From NCBI GenBank assembly GCA_902362925.1, contig CABIYL010000003.1: a stretch of DNA of 64,000 nt; one strand, 5' to 3'. A program made the position numbers and the translations under genes. Positions 42,076-49,578 of this stretch are shown in pieces (position 1 is the stretch's first letter; every line of letters starts with the position of its first letter). Under the pieces are notes generated by a model that saw only the letters and a list, made by a program, of their open reading frames with translations, was not told the origin of the DNA and ran no database searches. This DNA comes from Pseudoflavonifractor sp902362925. GTDB lineage: Bacteria; Bacillota; Clostridia; Oscillospirales; Oscillospiraceae.

Positions 42076-43290
42076 TTACATGGCGTTTAGATTGTGTGTC
42101 AAGACTTCAATTCCCGGTTTGGAAACCGCCAGATAGTAACGCTCCGTGACCTTGCCGCTTGCGTGTCCCATCTGATTGCAGAGAATGTGGGTGGGGGTGT
42201 TCATCTCTGCAAGGCGTGTCCCGTAAGTGTGCCGCAAATAATGAAATTTGAAGTTGATTCCCAACTTGGCCTTGATGGTCTTGGAGTGATACTTCATGGA
42301 GTTGACCGTCTGTATCTTCCCATTCGGCAGGGAGTTCACCAATTCCAATGAGGAAATTTGCTTTCCGTCAATGTCCGTGATAAAGGTCTGGTTTTGTGCC
42401 CGCTGTGCGGCCAGAGCCGCCGCCTGTGCCTTGTTCTCCCGCTCCAAGTGTCGGAGATAGGCTTTCAGTTTTTCGCTCATGTAGACCGTTCTGCGGGCAT
42501 TTCTGGTTTTGAGGGACACCAATTTAATCAATCCCTCTTGGTATTGCATTTGCCTGTCAATGGTGATTGTCCCGCGCTTGGTATCAATGTTTTCCCATTT
42601 CAGGCCGTAACACTCGTTAATGCGCAGGCCGCAACAGCGCCCCAGCAGATAGGCGGTTTCCGCATTTGTGCCTTGAAAGTATTCATCCAGCCGCGCCACC
42701 TCGTCCGGGGTAAAGGCCACGATTTCCGCGTCCTCGTCCACCTTCATTTTGGGCATACGGATTCTGACATCTTTGTTCACGCAAAGTTTGTTGTAGGTGT
42801 CTACTTCCAAATAATTGCGGGAATAGGCTTGCCCGAAAATCAAATAGAACATTTTCAAGAAAGATTCCACATACTTGTAAGCCCGGCCCTCTGTATAATA
42901 CAGGTGGGCGAGATAGTCGTTGACCTCTGCAACGCTGATTTCATCAATGTAACGCCGCCCAAACTTGGCGCAAAGGTGATTGTTCCAAATGCTGTCTTGC
43001 TTGCGGATAGTCTGATATGCCTTGCCGCTCCGCCCCTGTTCACAATATTCCTTGTAGACCTCTTGGAAGGTCTTGCGCGTCACGGGGGCTTGCCTGTGCT
43101 GTTCCTCCTGTTCTCTGGTGACCGCCGCCGCCCGTGCCAGAATCGCGGCCCGCTTGGTGGTGAGCAGATTCCCAAACTCGTCCTTGGTGCCCTTTCGGTT
43201 TTTCTTCTTGCCCTCCACCGTGAAGGTGAAACGGTAAGCCCAATTCCCGTTTGGAAGCTGATACACGCCCGTGTCATTCTGTTTTGCCAT
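42076..43290 (-). CDS. int: Tyrosine recombinase (integrase) of the island
   Basis: 404 residues. An arm-binding N-terminal domain (GVYQLPNGNWAYRFTFTVEG), a core-binding SAM-like domain, and a catalytic domain with CGLRINEC (Arg), HYLRHTYGTRL (His-x-x-Arg) and MGHASGKVTERYY (His and the Tyr nucleophile). It is next to attR and points into the element, as usual. The start MAKQND at 43290 follows GGAGG by 10 nt. Substrate: the rubrerythrin 3' end. Confidence 0.95.
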   Translation of the reverse strand: MAKQNDTGVYQLPNGNWAYRFTFTVEGKKKNRKGTKDEFGNLLTTKRAAILARAAAVTREQEEQHRQAPVTRKTFQEVYKEYCEQGRSGKAYQTIRKQDSIWNNHLCAKFGRRYIDEISVAEVNDYLAHLYYTEGRAYKYVESFLKMFYLIFGQAYSRNYLEVDTYNKLCVNKDVRIRMPKMKVDEDAEIVAFTPDEVARLDEYFQGTNAETAYLLGRCCGLRINECYGLKWENIDTKRGTITIDRQMQYQEGLIKLVSLKTRNARRTVYMSEKLKAYLRHLERENKAQAAALAAQRAQNQTFITDIDGKQISSLELVNSLPNGKIQTVNSMKYHSKTIKAKLGINFKFHYLRHTYGTRLAEMNTPTHILCNQMGHASGKVTERYYLAVSKPGIEVLTHNLNAM

Positions 43291-43322
43291 TGTGAAGTGA
43301 CCTCCTAAAAATCTATTTTTAG

Positions 43323-43372
43323 GTGTCCTTTCACACATGGATTTTTTCAAAGTTCAGAACAACAGGTGTCCC
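43323..43372. promoter_or_regulatory. GTGTCC arm-type repeats next to attR
   Basis: GTGTCCT at 43323-43329 and GTGTCCC at 43366-43372, matching the four copies near attL. The surrounding bases also resemble the attL side in reverse: CTGTTTGCC and TTCTGAA occur at both ends. The hairpin CCTAAAAA/TTTTTAGG lies at 43304-43323. Confidence 0.55.
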
Positions 43373-43441
43373 GGCAAACAGGTTTCAAGCCCTTGCGCCC
43401 CATCTTGTTATTGCGCCGCCGGGCGGCGTAGCCGCACGGCT

Positions 43442-43510
43442 TGGCTCGCGACGAGGCCCGCCACGGCAAGGCTTTTGAAGGCCTGCTGAAGCGCTACTTC
43501 GGCTAAGCCA
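43442..43510 (+). other. attR attachment site (rubrerythrin 3'-end copy A)
   Basis: Encodes ARDEARHGKAFEGLLKRYFG-stop, as in attL. It is followed by the hairpin terminator at 43519-43556, which presumably ended the rubrerythrin transcript before the island arrived. Confidence 0.88.
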
Positions 43511-43518
43511 ATAGAGTG

Positions 43519-43556
43519 AAAAAGTCCCCGGACCGCAAGGTCCGGGGACTTTTTTG
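43519..43556 (+). terminator. Original rubrerythrin terminator (copy A)
   Basis: AAAAAGTCCCCGGACC / GGTCCGGGGACTTTTTT hairpin, now beyond attR. Confidence 0.88.
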
Positions 43557-43740
43557 CCGTGGCGGGCCTCGTCACCGAGCGTTTTGCCTGTGGCAAAACC
43601 TCGATGCCGGGTGGATTCACTCCGCCCGAGCAGATAAGATCAGCGGGGATCCCATGGGACGAGTCCCATGGGGAATGGCCCGTCACGGCAAGGCTTTTGA
43701 GGGCCTGCTGAAGCGTTACTTCGGCTAAGCTGACAGAGTA

Positions 43741-43776
43741 AAAATCCCCGGACCGTGAGGTCCGGGGATTTTTTTG
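43741..43776 (+). terminator. Second copy of the rubrerythrin terminator (copy B)
   Basis: AAAATCCCCGGACC / GGTCCGGGGATTTTTTT hairpin after the third rubrerythrin-end copy. Confidence 0.88.
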
Positions 43777-43808
43777 TCGTGGCCGGTGGTTCGGATATTG
43801 AACTTGAA

Positions 43809-44720
43809 TCAGAGCTGCAAATGACTTGATTCGTACAAGGTTCTTGCGGTTTCCTGAACGACATCAATCTCCAGGTTTTCGAGTTCAGCATATTCTTTGC
43901 CCAGCATTTTGGAGAATCCCTCCATGATTCTGCTGGATGCTGCCGAGTGACCGTTGCTCCTGTCAGAACCGCCGGCTTCTTTACAAAATTGCTCCAGCAG
44001 ATTTCTTTCGCTGGAGTAGATCAGTTCCACCAGCTTGGCCCGATATTCCAAATCCTCAGAGGATATTTCCTGACAGACGGCCAAATCTCTTGCGTGCTGG
44101 GCCTCGTGTTTCAGCAGAGAGACCCTGAAATTTTCACTCTCAAAATCATAAGCGGATTTTACGCAGTTGATGATTCCGTCGTCGTCCGTCCAGCCGCCGG
44201 TGCTGATTTCGCCAAAGGAGAGATAGTCCAGCCAGCTTTTGGTGATAAAGCCATCCAGCATCTTTACAGTATAGGTCTGGATTCCGTCCGGTAGTTCCAC
44301 CTCAAATATCTTGACCTGTGTTGTCCGCCAGATATAGGGGCCATAGAAGCCGCCGGTCTTGCCGCCGAGAAAATGAAAGCCTCTGCTTTGAAATGCTTCG
44401 GCAATTTGATTTTCCTCTATGTCGCACAGCCAAATCTCACCCTCTATGCCGAAGAAGGCTGCCAGGGCTGCCCGCAGGTTCTCCTCGGCACGCTCCTTGC
44501 CCACGCATAGGTAAAAAACATCCCTGTAATACCTCTGGTAGAGGGTCAATATCTCATTGAGACAGGCATCCACGTCATAGGTGATATCATTCTCTTCCTC
44601 AAAGACCGCCATGAATCGGTTGTACAGCTCTGTCTGCTCCGGGAACTGCCTGATATAGCGAAGAGCACCGGTCAGATCGCCTTTGATCAGATAGCCGTAA
44701 TAGTCGCTTCGGCAAAACAT
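43809..44720 (-). CDS. Unrecognised protein with HExxH motif (putative metallopeptidase)
   Basis: 303 residues, acidic, no signal peptide. Near residue 205 it has LLKHEAQHARD, a zincin-type HExxH, inside a helix; a downstream glutamate-rich helix (SSEDLEYRAKLVELIYSSER) could give the third ligand. A preceding part with WLDYLSFGEISTGG is beta-rich. No family is claimed. It stands alone, with a terminator beyond its stop at the duplicated rubrerythrin terminators. It is between the island and a group of lineage-specific genes, so it may be accessory DNA. Confidence 0.7.
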   Translation of the reverse strand: MFCRSDYYGYLIKGDLTGALRYIRQFPEQTELYNRFMAVFEEENDITYDVDACLNEILTLYQRYYRDVFYLCVGKERAEENLRAALAAFFGIEGEIWLCDIEENQIAEAFQSRGFHFLGGKTGGFYGPYIWRTTQVKIFEVELPDGIQTYTVKMLDGFITKSWLDYLSFGEISTGGWTDDDGIINCVKSAYDFESENFRVSLLKHEAQHARDLAVCQEISSEDLEYRAKLVELIYSSERNLLEQFCKEAGGSDRSNGHSAASSRIMEGFSKMLGKEYAELENLEIDVVQETARTLYESSHLQL

Positions 44721-44812
44721 ATTGCATCATCCTTTGGACCTCTGAAGGTTGGGTATTCTCAATTGTAGCATGAAATTTTGAGCCTTTCCACTGATTCTAT
44801 GGGAAAATAGAG

Positions 44813-44849
44813 CAAAAAGCACCCGGTCCGTTGGACCGAGTGCTTTTTG
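44813..44849 (-). terminator. Terminator after the zinc-ribbon/TPR gene
   Basis: AAAAAGCAC-GGTCC / GGACC-GTGCTTTTT hairpin; it lies beyond the second in-frame stop at 44859. Confidence 0.85.
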
Positions 44850-44915
44850 CATGCCTGCTTATTTCACGATTTCATACAGCCGCAGCATGGTAAGAATGCT
44901 CTGCTGGAATGTGAG

Positions 44916-46445
44916 TTAGCCGGCATAAGTGAAAACCGGATCCCCGCTATCCCAGTCGAGATAATAGTATACCTGACAGGGGATTCCCAGGTAGAACTGA
45001 AAGGCGTCATCAAAGGCATACCATGTATCCTGGATGGAAGCCTCCATATCGGCACGGGTGCTGGCGTCAATGGAGGACAGGAATTCCTTCGGCGTCATGG
45101 TGCTGCCCGGACTCATGTTGTATGCCACGGTCACCAGCTGGTTCTCTGCGTCATAAGTAGCCTTCCAGCGGTCATCATCACCGATGCCGAAATCTTCTTT
45201 TATACATTCAAAGATCTTGGAGACCGCCAGACTGGCCAGTCCCTGGCTGTCCTCATAATCGCCCATATCCATGAGTGTCCAAAAGGCGTCTATATAGTCT
45301 TCCATGTACTCGCCGTTCTCCAACTGTTCAAGAACGGTATTGTATGCGCCGGCCATCACGCTCTGTTCCAGATAATACTGTGCGCTGTCGGCCATTTTCC
45401 GGCTGTCCTTGTAGGTGTCCAGGGACTCAAAAATCTCCACTGCTTCCTGATAATACAGCTTGGAGAGGTTGGCATCGGAAGAGATGGCCTCGCCCTCGGA
45501 CAGGACGAGGGACAGGCCTTCGTCGCTGCCGCTCTCGCCGTAGGACATGAGGGCCATGGCCTTGTCGTACATGGCCTGCTTGGCCTGGTCGGCGCTGTCC
45601 TTGTAGTCGCCCAGAGCTTCAAAGGCTGCGGCTGCGCCGTCATAGTCCCCGGAGGCCAGAAGGTCGGCCGCATTGTTGTATGCGGAGCTGTTTTTCATGC
45701 TTCCGAAGATTAGCGAGCCGGCCACAATCACAACAATGGCGGCGGGGACCAGTATCATGGCCAGCTTGCGGGTCTTTTTGGCTTTGGCCTCCGCAACCGC
45801 TTTTTCCGCCGCTTCTCTTTGCAGCCGCTCGTCCCGGTCGGCCTTCAGCTGCTCCAGATCCAGGCCTGACTGGGAAGCGGACGTCCTGCGGCAGTTGTGG
45901 CAGAACTCCTCGCTCTGGTGGTTGAGGGCGCCGCAGGAGCAATACCAGAGATCCTGCTCCGCTTTGAAGACGAATTTGCAGTCGCTGCCGAACTTGATCT
46001 GATACTGCTTCATAAGCTCAGAGTCGAGGAACGCGTTCAACAGCGGCACAGGGGCGGAGAGGGGCTCCCAGGGTGTCCCGGAGCTGGTCCAGATGCTGTT
46101 GTCCGAAAAGATAACCTGGGTCACTGTGGCCGAAAAGGCCCGTGTAGCCGCATCCGGGAGGGAAATGGGGACCTTTTGGCCGAAATCCATGTTTCGGGCT
46201 GCGTTCAGGTCCAGGTACTGGTGGTCAACCGGGGTGCCCAGGGGCTGATTCACCGTGTCCAGCGGTGTGAGGGTGACGGTAGCCGCCTTGATAATCTTGT
46301 TTTGAATGTTGCGGATCTTCAGCTGTGCCAGCACCTTGCCCGTCTGGTTGTCCTTGAGGAGCGCTCCGGCCGCAATGATGACGGGAGACCCCACGGAATA
46401 CAGGTTTTCGGGCAGGGCAGACAGCCGTGCATATCTCTCGCTCAT
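44916..46445 (-). CDS. Zinc-ribbon membrane protein with TPR-like ectodomain
   Basis: 509 residues. N-terminal beta-rich part (about 1-155), a zinc ribbon (WYCSCGALNHQSEEFCHNC, about 165-185), a charged coiled coil, one membrane helix (LAMILVPAAIVVIVAGSLIF, about 228-250), then TPR-like helical pairs (NAADLLASGDYDGAAAAFEA, LGDYKDSADQAKQAMYDKA). Function unknown; the plan is common in clostridial hypothetical proteins. It ends at TAA 44916-44918, but the same frame goes on for 18 codons (LTFQQSILTMLRLYEIVK) to another TAA at 44859, so the C-terminus was probably lost by a nonsense change. Confidence 0.8.
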   Translation of the reverse strand: MSERYARLSALPENLYSVGSPVIIAAGALLKDNQTGKVLAQLKIRNIQNKIIKAATVTLTPLDTVNQPLGTPVDHQYLDLNAARNMDFGQKVPISLPDAATRAFSATVTQVIFSDNSIWTSSGTPWEPLSAPVPLLNAFLDSELMKQYQIKFGSDCKFVFKAEQDLWYCSCGALNHQSEEFCHNCRRTSASQSGLDLEQLKADRDERLQREAAEKAVAEAKAKKTRKLAMILVPAAIVVIVAGSLIFGSMKNSSAYNNAADLLASGDYDGAAAAFEALGDYKDSADQAKQAMYDKAMALMSYGESGSDEGLSLVLSEGEAISSDANLSKLYYQEAVEIFESLDTYKDSRKMADSAQYYLEQSVMAGAYNTVLEQLENGEYMEDYIDAFWTLMDMGDYEDSQGLASLAVSKIFECIKEDFGIGDDDRWKATYDAENQLVTVAYNMSPGSTMTPKEFLSSIDASTRADMEASIQDTWYAFDDAFQFYLGIPCQVYYYLDWDSGDPVFTYAG

Positions 46446-46459
46446 GGTTCCCCTCTCCT

Positions 46460-46750
46460 TTACAGCTCGGGAAGCTCGTCGGCAGGGGCGGCAGTGTTCT
46501 GAACAGCGCCGTTGCCCGCCATCTGATGGACGTCGTCCACCAGCTGACCGAAGGCGTACAGAGGCCAGGAGGAGAGCAGCGCCAGCAGGCCGGAGAGGCC
46601 GCAGCTCAGCAGCAGGACGCCGTTGAAGGAGTCGAAGAAGGTGAGCAGCTCCACGACAATGCCGACCGCCATGCAGACAATGCCGATGCCGCCGCATACC
46701 ATAGCCAGGGTTCTCAGTTTTTTGCCGATGTTGGTGTACAGTTTGTTCAT
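46460..46750 (-). CDS. Small two-helix membrane protein
   Basis: 96 residues with two hydrophobic helices (about 13-37 and 43-66) and a polar Asn/Ala/Glu tail. ATG 46750 follows GGAAGG. It lies 14 bp upstream of the zinc-ribbon gene, so the pair is probably one operon. The sequence just upstream of its start is a remnant of an HTH gene like the island one. Unknown function. Confidence 0.7.
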   Translation of the reverse strand: MNKLYTNIGKKLRTLAMVCGGIGIVCMAVGIVVELLTFFDSFNGVLLLSCGLSGLLALLSSWPLYAFGQLVDDVHQMAGNGAVQNTAAPADELPEL

Positions 46751-46825
46751 GATAGTCTTCCTTCCTTTCCGCACGACCTTTGAAAAGGTGTGCTTTACAA
46801 TTTGTGTGTCCCCTTCATGCTTCAT
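46751..46825 (-). pseudogene. Remnant of an HTH gene related to the island gene at 37746
   Basis: The bases at 46760-46818 closely match 37761-37817. In one frame both encode IVKHTFS-VVR, which is the C-terminus of the island HTH protein. Here no upstream part of the gene remains, and the frame runs into the next ORF. A leftover of an element related to the present island. Confidence 0.6.
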
Positions 46826-47018
46826 TTTATGGCTGCAGAAAGAAAAAACAATATTCTGGCTGCATAGTGTTTTCCTGTACGGGCGTCTGGAGCATGGAAT
46901 TTTGACAGGCTCCGGCCAATTTGGGAATTGTGATACGGGGAGAATATGGTATACTGTAACTGGTACGGCAGCAGCGAAGCGTTTGGATCACAGATGACGA
47001 AAACGCGAGGTGAACGAA

Positions 47019-47534
47019 ATGACACATGAGGAATTTCAGGCAGCGGTAAATTATTGGAAAGAAAAGGATGCCAAGAGTGTCAAGATGGAGCGTTCAAAGC
47101 TGGCGGAGGCGGTAGAGGCGTATATCCGGTCCAAGAACACCGGTGCGCTGGCTACCGGCGCCGGGGACTTTGTCCGCTGCACGCCGCTTGAGTACAGCTA
47201 TCACGACGGATTCTTCTGGATTTTCTCCGAGGGCGGGGAGAAGTTCATTGCCCTGGAGAAGAACAGCAATGTGTGCCTGGCCATCTTTGACGGCTACGGC
47301 GCCCCCGGAGGACTGCATGGAATGCAGGTCATGGGCAGGGCGGAGATGGTGGAGCCCTTCTCCGAGGAGTACATGGCCCATGCCGCATACCGGAAGGTGT
47401 CCACCGCATTCCTGGAGAAGCAGAAGCCTCCCATGAACCTGATCCGTATCAAGCCCACCAGAATCGACTACCTGTGCTCTGAGTTCAAGAAGGAGGGCTG
47501 CTCCAGCAGACAGACCCTGGTGCTGGAGGAGTAA
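47019..47534 (+). CDS. Pyridoxamine 5'-phosphate oxidase-like flavin protein
   Basis: 171 residues with the split-barrel flavin fold: AYIRSKNTGALATGAGDFVRCTPLEY near the start, IFSEGGEKFIALEKNSNVCLAIFD in the middle. Members bind FMN, F420 or heme; the exact reaction is unknown. An N-terminal helical extension (about 40 residues) is present. ATG 47019 follows GAGGTGA; an in-frame GTG at 47010 is part of that site. Ends with a strong terminator. Confidence 0.85.
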   Translation: MTHEEFQAAVNYWKEKDAKSVKMERSKLAEAVEAYIRSKNTGALATGAGDFVRCTPLEYSYHDGFFWIFSEGGEKFIALEKNSNVCLAIFDGYGAPGGLHGMQVMGRAEMVEPFSEEYMAHAAYRKVSTAFLEKQKPPMNLIRIKPTRIDYLCSEFKKEGCSSRQTLVLEE

Positions 47535-47562
47535 CCGACTCAGAGCCGGAAGAGAAAAAGAA

Positions 47563-47610
47563 CAAGAGACCGTGCAGAGCGCTTTGGCGCTCTGCACGGT
47601 CTCTTGTTTT
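47563..47610. terminator. Terminator between flavin protein and arsenic operon
   Basis: Inverted repeat AAGAGACCGTGCAGAGCGC / GCGCTCTGCACGGTCTCTT, then GTTTTG. Confidence 0.9.
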
Positions 47611-47676
47611 GTCCAGACTGTTTGCAGCCAGACTGAAAAAGGAAATTCCAAATGCAGGCGAATACGGACAGAAGTT

Positions 47677-48072
47677 TTACGACAGCGACTGAATCAGTTC
47701 CTCCACCCGGCTGTGAATCTGTTGGATGACGTCCAGAAAGACCTGGTCGCTTTGACCGGTGGGATCGGGCAGCTGCCAGTTGTCGTCAAAGGCACGGCCG
47801 ATATAGGGGCAGCCCACGTCGCAGCCCATGGAGATGACCAGGTCAGGGGCGGGAATCTTGTCAATGGTCTTGCTGTACTGCTCTTTCTCCATGTCGATGC
47901 CGTAGACCTGCTTCATCAGCCGTACCGCGTCCTGGTTGATCCGGGGCTTGGTCTCGGTACCGGCGGAGTAAAAGTCAAACCGATCCCCCGCCAGGTGGCG
48001 GCCCAGAGCCTCGGCCATCTGGCTGCGGCAGGAGTTGTGCACGCACAGAAAGGCAATCCGCTTTTTGGCCAT
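47677..48072 (-). CDS. arsC: Arsenate reductase, thioredoxin-coupled type
   Basis: 131 residues of the low-molecular-weight phosphatase fold. The P-loop FLCVHNSCRSQ gives Cys10-x5-Arg16, and Cys residues in ISMGCDVGCP are the resolving pair of thioredoxin-linked ArsC. It reduces arsenate to arsenite. ATG 48072 overlaps the previous stop by 1 bp; the upstream ATG at 48078 is less likely. Last gene of the arsR operon. Confidence 0.9.
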   Translation of the reverse strand: MAKKRIAFLCVHNSCRSQMAEALGRHLAGDRFDFYSAGTETKPRINQDAVRLMKQVYGIDMEKEQYSKTIDKIPAPDLVISMGCDVGCPYIGRAFDDNWQLPDPTGQSDQVFLDVIQQIHSRVEELIQSLS

Positions 48073-48074
48073 GC

Positions 48075-48428
48075 TCACCGCCCCCAGTCCTCCAGCAGCT
48101 TCACCACCTGGCTGGCCTTGAGTACCCGGCCGCCGGAGGCGATTCTGCCGTTGATCTCCAGAGCGGGCATCATCATGGCGCCGCTGGCCATAATCTCCTG
48201 CATGTCGGTCACATACTCCACCTGGACGGGCAGACCCAGAGTGCGCACCGCCTCCTGGGTGCTCTCCAGCAGGGTGTGGCAGTTTTTGCAGCCGGAGCCC
48301 AGCACCCGCACCTTGGTGATGGGGCCCAGGTCGGAGTGAACGGCGGACGGCTCACAGCCGCACCCGCAGCTGCAGGTGCAGGCGGGCTTCTCTTCCTCAT
48401 TTTTCTTTCCAAATCCGAACAGTGCCAT
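48075..48428 (-). CDS. Thioredoxin-fold protein with Cys-rich N-terminus
   Basis: 117 residues. C-terminal thioredoxin-like domain of the redox-active disulfide protein 2 type (VRVLGSGCKNCHTLL, Cys47 and Cys50; MMMPALEINGRIASGG with the cis-Pro). The N-terminus carries five alternating cysteines (ACTCSCGCGC, Cys17-25), likely a metal/metalloid-binding cluster. It probably hands electrons to or arsenic from its neighbours ArsC and the permease; this is inference from the operon. Confidence 0.87.
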   Translation of the reverse strand: MALFGFGKKNEEEKPACTCSCGCGCEPSAVHSDLGPITKVRVLGSGCKNCHTLLESTQEAVRTLGLPVQVEYVTDMQEIMASGAMMMPALEINGRIASGGRVLKASQVVKLLEDWGR

Positions 48429-48474
48429 AAAAAATCTCTCCTTTAATATGTTAGCATTTCAAAAAGCTGTATTT

Positions 48475-49488
48475 TCACACCAGCAGGGGCTGGAGGGCAT
48501 TGAAGAAGTAGCCCACCAGAATAATACCTGCCGTACAGATTGCGATGAAGATCCCCAGCAGCTTGGGCTTAACCGCCTTGCGCAGGAGGATGAGGGAGGG
48601 AAGGGACAGAGTGGTCACACCCATCATGAAGGACAGTACCACGCCCAGCAGAGCGCCCTTGGCCAGCAGAGCCTCGGCGATGGGGATGGTGCCGAAGATA
48701 TCGGCGTACATGGGTACACCCACCAGAGTGGCCAGAATCACGCCGAAGGGGTTGCGGCTGCCCAGCAGGGCCGCCACATAGTCGGCGGGAATCCAGTTGT
48801 GGATGACGGCGCCGATGCCCACGCCCACCAGCACGTAGGGGAACACCTTTTTGGCTGTGGAGACCACCTGTTCCCAGGCGTAGGCCAGCCGGTCCCGGAC
48901 CGTCAGGGTCTCCTGGGGCTGGTCCAGAACCTTGCTGCCCCGGATGTAGGCCTCCACCTGATTGTCCAGGTGCAGTGCCTCAATGAGCGTGCCGCCGGCC
49001 ACGGCCACAATCAACCCAAACACCACATAGACCACAGCGACCCGCCAGCCGAAAACTCCCATCAGCAGCACCAGGCTGCCCAGGTCCACCATGGGGGAGG
49101 AGATGAGGAAGGAGAAGGTGACGCCCAGGGGCAGCCCGGCGGCAGTGAAGCCCATGAACAACGGGATGGAGGAGCAGGAGCAGAAGGGGGTCACGGTCCC
49201 CAGCAGGGCGGCCAGACAGTTGGCCCCCAGACCGTGGAACCGGCCCAGAATCCGCCTGGTCCGCTCCGGCGGGAAAAAGCTCTGGATGTAGGAGATGAGA
49301 AAAATCAGGCAGCCCAGCAGCACCATGATTTTGATGGTGTCGTAGAGGAAAAACTGCACGCTTCCGCCCAGCCGGCTCCCGGGGTCCAGCCCCAGCTTTG
49401 CCACCAGAGCGGTCATCAGGCGGCTGAGCCAGCCCATGCCCAGAATTTCATTCTGGAAAAAGTACCATATCGCTTCCAGCTGTTCCAT
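48475..49488 (-). CDS. Permease of the UPF0718 / ArsP family
   Basis: 337 residues with about nine helices. The family motif GTVTPFCSCSSIPLFMGF is present, its cysteines likely binding arsenic or metal, with a second-half SFMMGVTTLSLPSLILL. ArsP exports trivalent organoarsenicals; others in the family are of unknown substrate. Second gene in the arsR operon, 90 bp after arsR, with its own ArsR-like dyad at 49509-49529 upstream. Confidence 0.88.
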   Translation of the reverse strand: MEQLEAIWYFFQNEILGMGWLSRLMTALVAKLGLDPGSRLGGSVQFFLYDTIKIMVLLGCLIFLISYIQSFFPPERTRRILGRFHGLGANCLAALLGTVTPFCSCSSIPLFMGFTAAGLPLGVTFSFLISSPMVDLGSLVLLMGVFGWRVAVVYVVFGLIVAVAGGTLIEALHLDNQVEAYIRGSKVLDQPQETLTVRDRLAYAWEQVVSTAKKVFPYVLVGVGIGAVIHNWIPADYVAALLGSRNPFGVILATLVGVPMYADIFGTIPIAEALLAKGALLGVVLSFMMGVTTLSLPSLILLRKAVKPKLLGIFIAICTAGIILVGYFFNALQPLLV

Positions 49489-49508
49489 AAACCCTCCTAA
49501 AACAATAA

Positions 49509-49529
49509 ATCAAAATTTTTCGATTTGAT
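49509..49529. promoter_or_regulatory. ArsR-type operator upstream of the permease gene
   Basis: ATCAA (49509-49513) and TTGAT (49525-49529), 11 bp apart in an AT-rich stretch. A second copy of such a site lies before arsR (49902-49921). Confidence 0.65.
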
Positions 49530-49536
49530 ATCCCGG

Positions 49537-49568
49537 AAAAAGCGCCGCCCCCTTTCGGGGTGGCGCCG
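49537..49568 (-). terminator. Hairpin after arsR
   Basis: GGCGCC-CCCC / GGGG-GGCGC stem with TTTTT on the minus strand, between arsR and the permease gene. It suggests that the permease has its own promoter near 49509-49529. Confidence 0.75.
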
Positions 49569-49578
49569 GAATATTCCG

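Larger units (their letters stand above)
36181..43506. mobile_element. 7.2-kb integrative island inserted at the rubrerythrin 3' end
   Basis: It is bounded by attL (36181-36245, the end of the intact gene) and attR (43442-43506), both reading ARDEARHGKAFEGLLKRYFG-stop with only three base differences (all silent in codons). Contents: serine recombinase, lipoprotein, HTH protein, AbrB-like protein, a DnaG-like primase, a replication-type protein, three small ORFs and a tyrosine integrase beside attR. There are no relaxase, capsid or terminase genes, so it resembles a satellite or small integrative element with its own replication genes. Its base composition and looser codon use differ from the flanks. 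Confidence 0.9.
43455..43783. repeat. About 108-bp direct repeats (43455-43563, 43677-43783) around a 113-bp structured insert
   Basis: Both copies contain the rubrerythrin 3' codons (from HGKAFEGLLKRYFG), the stop and a CCCCGGACC/GGTCCGGGG terminator. They differ by silent codon changes and by compensating bases around the terminator stem (CCGCAAGG against CCGTGAGG). The insert (43564-43676) has TTTTGCC/GGCAAAA and CCCATGGGAC/GTCCCATGGG stems and matches the core of the copA insert. Confidence 0.85.
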
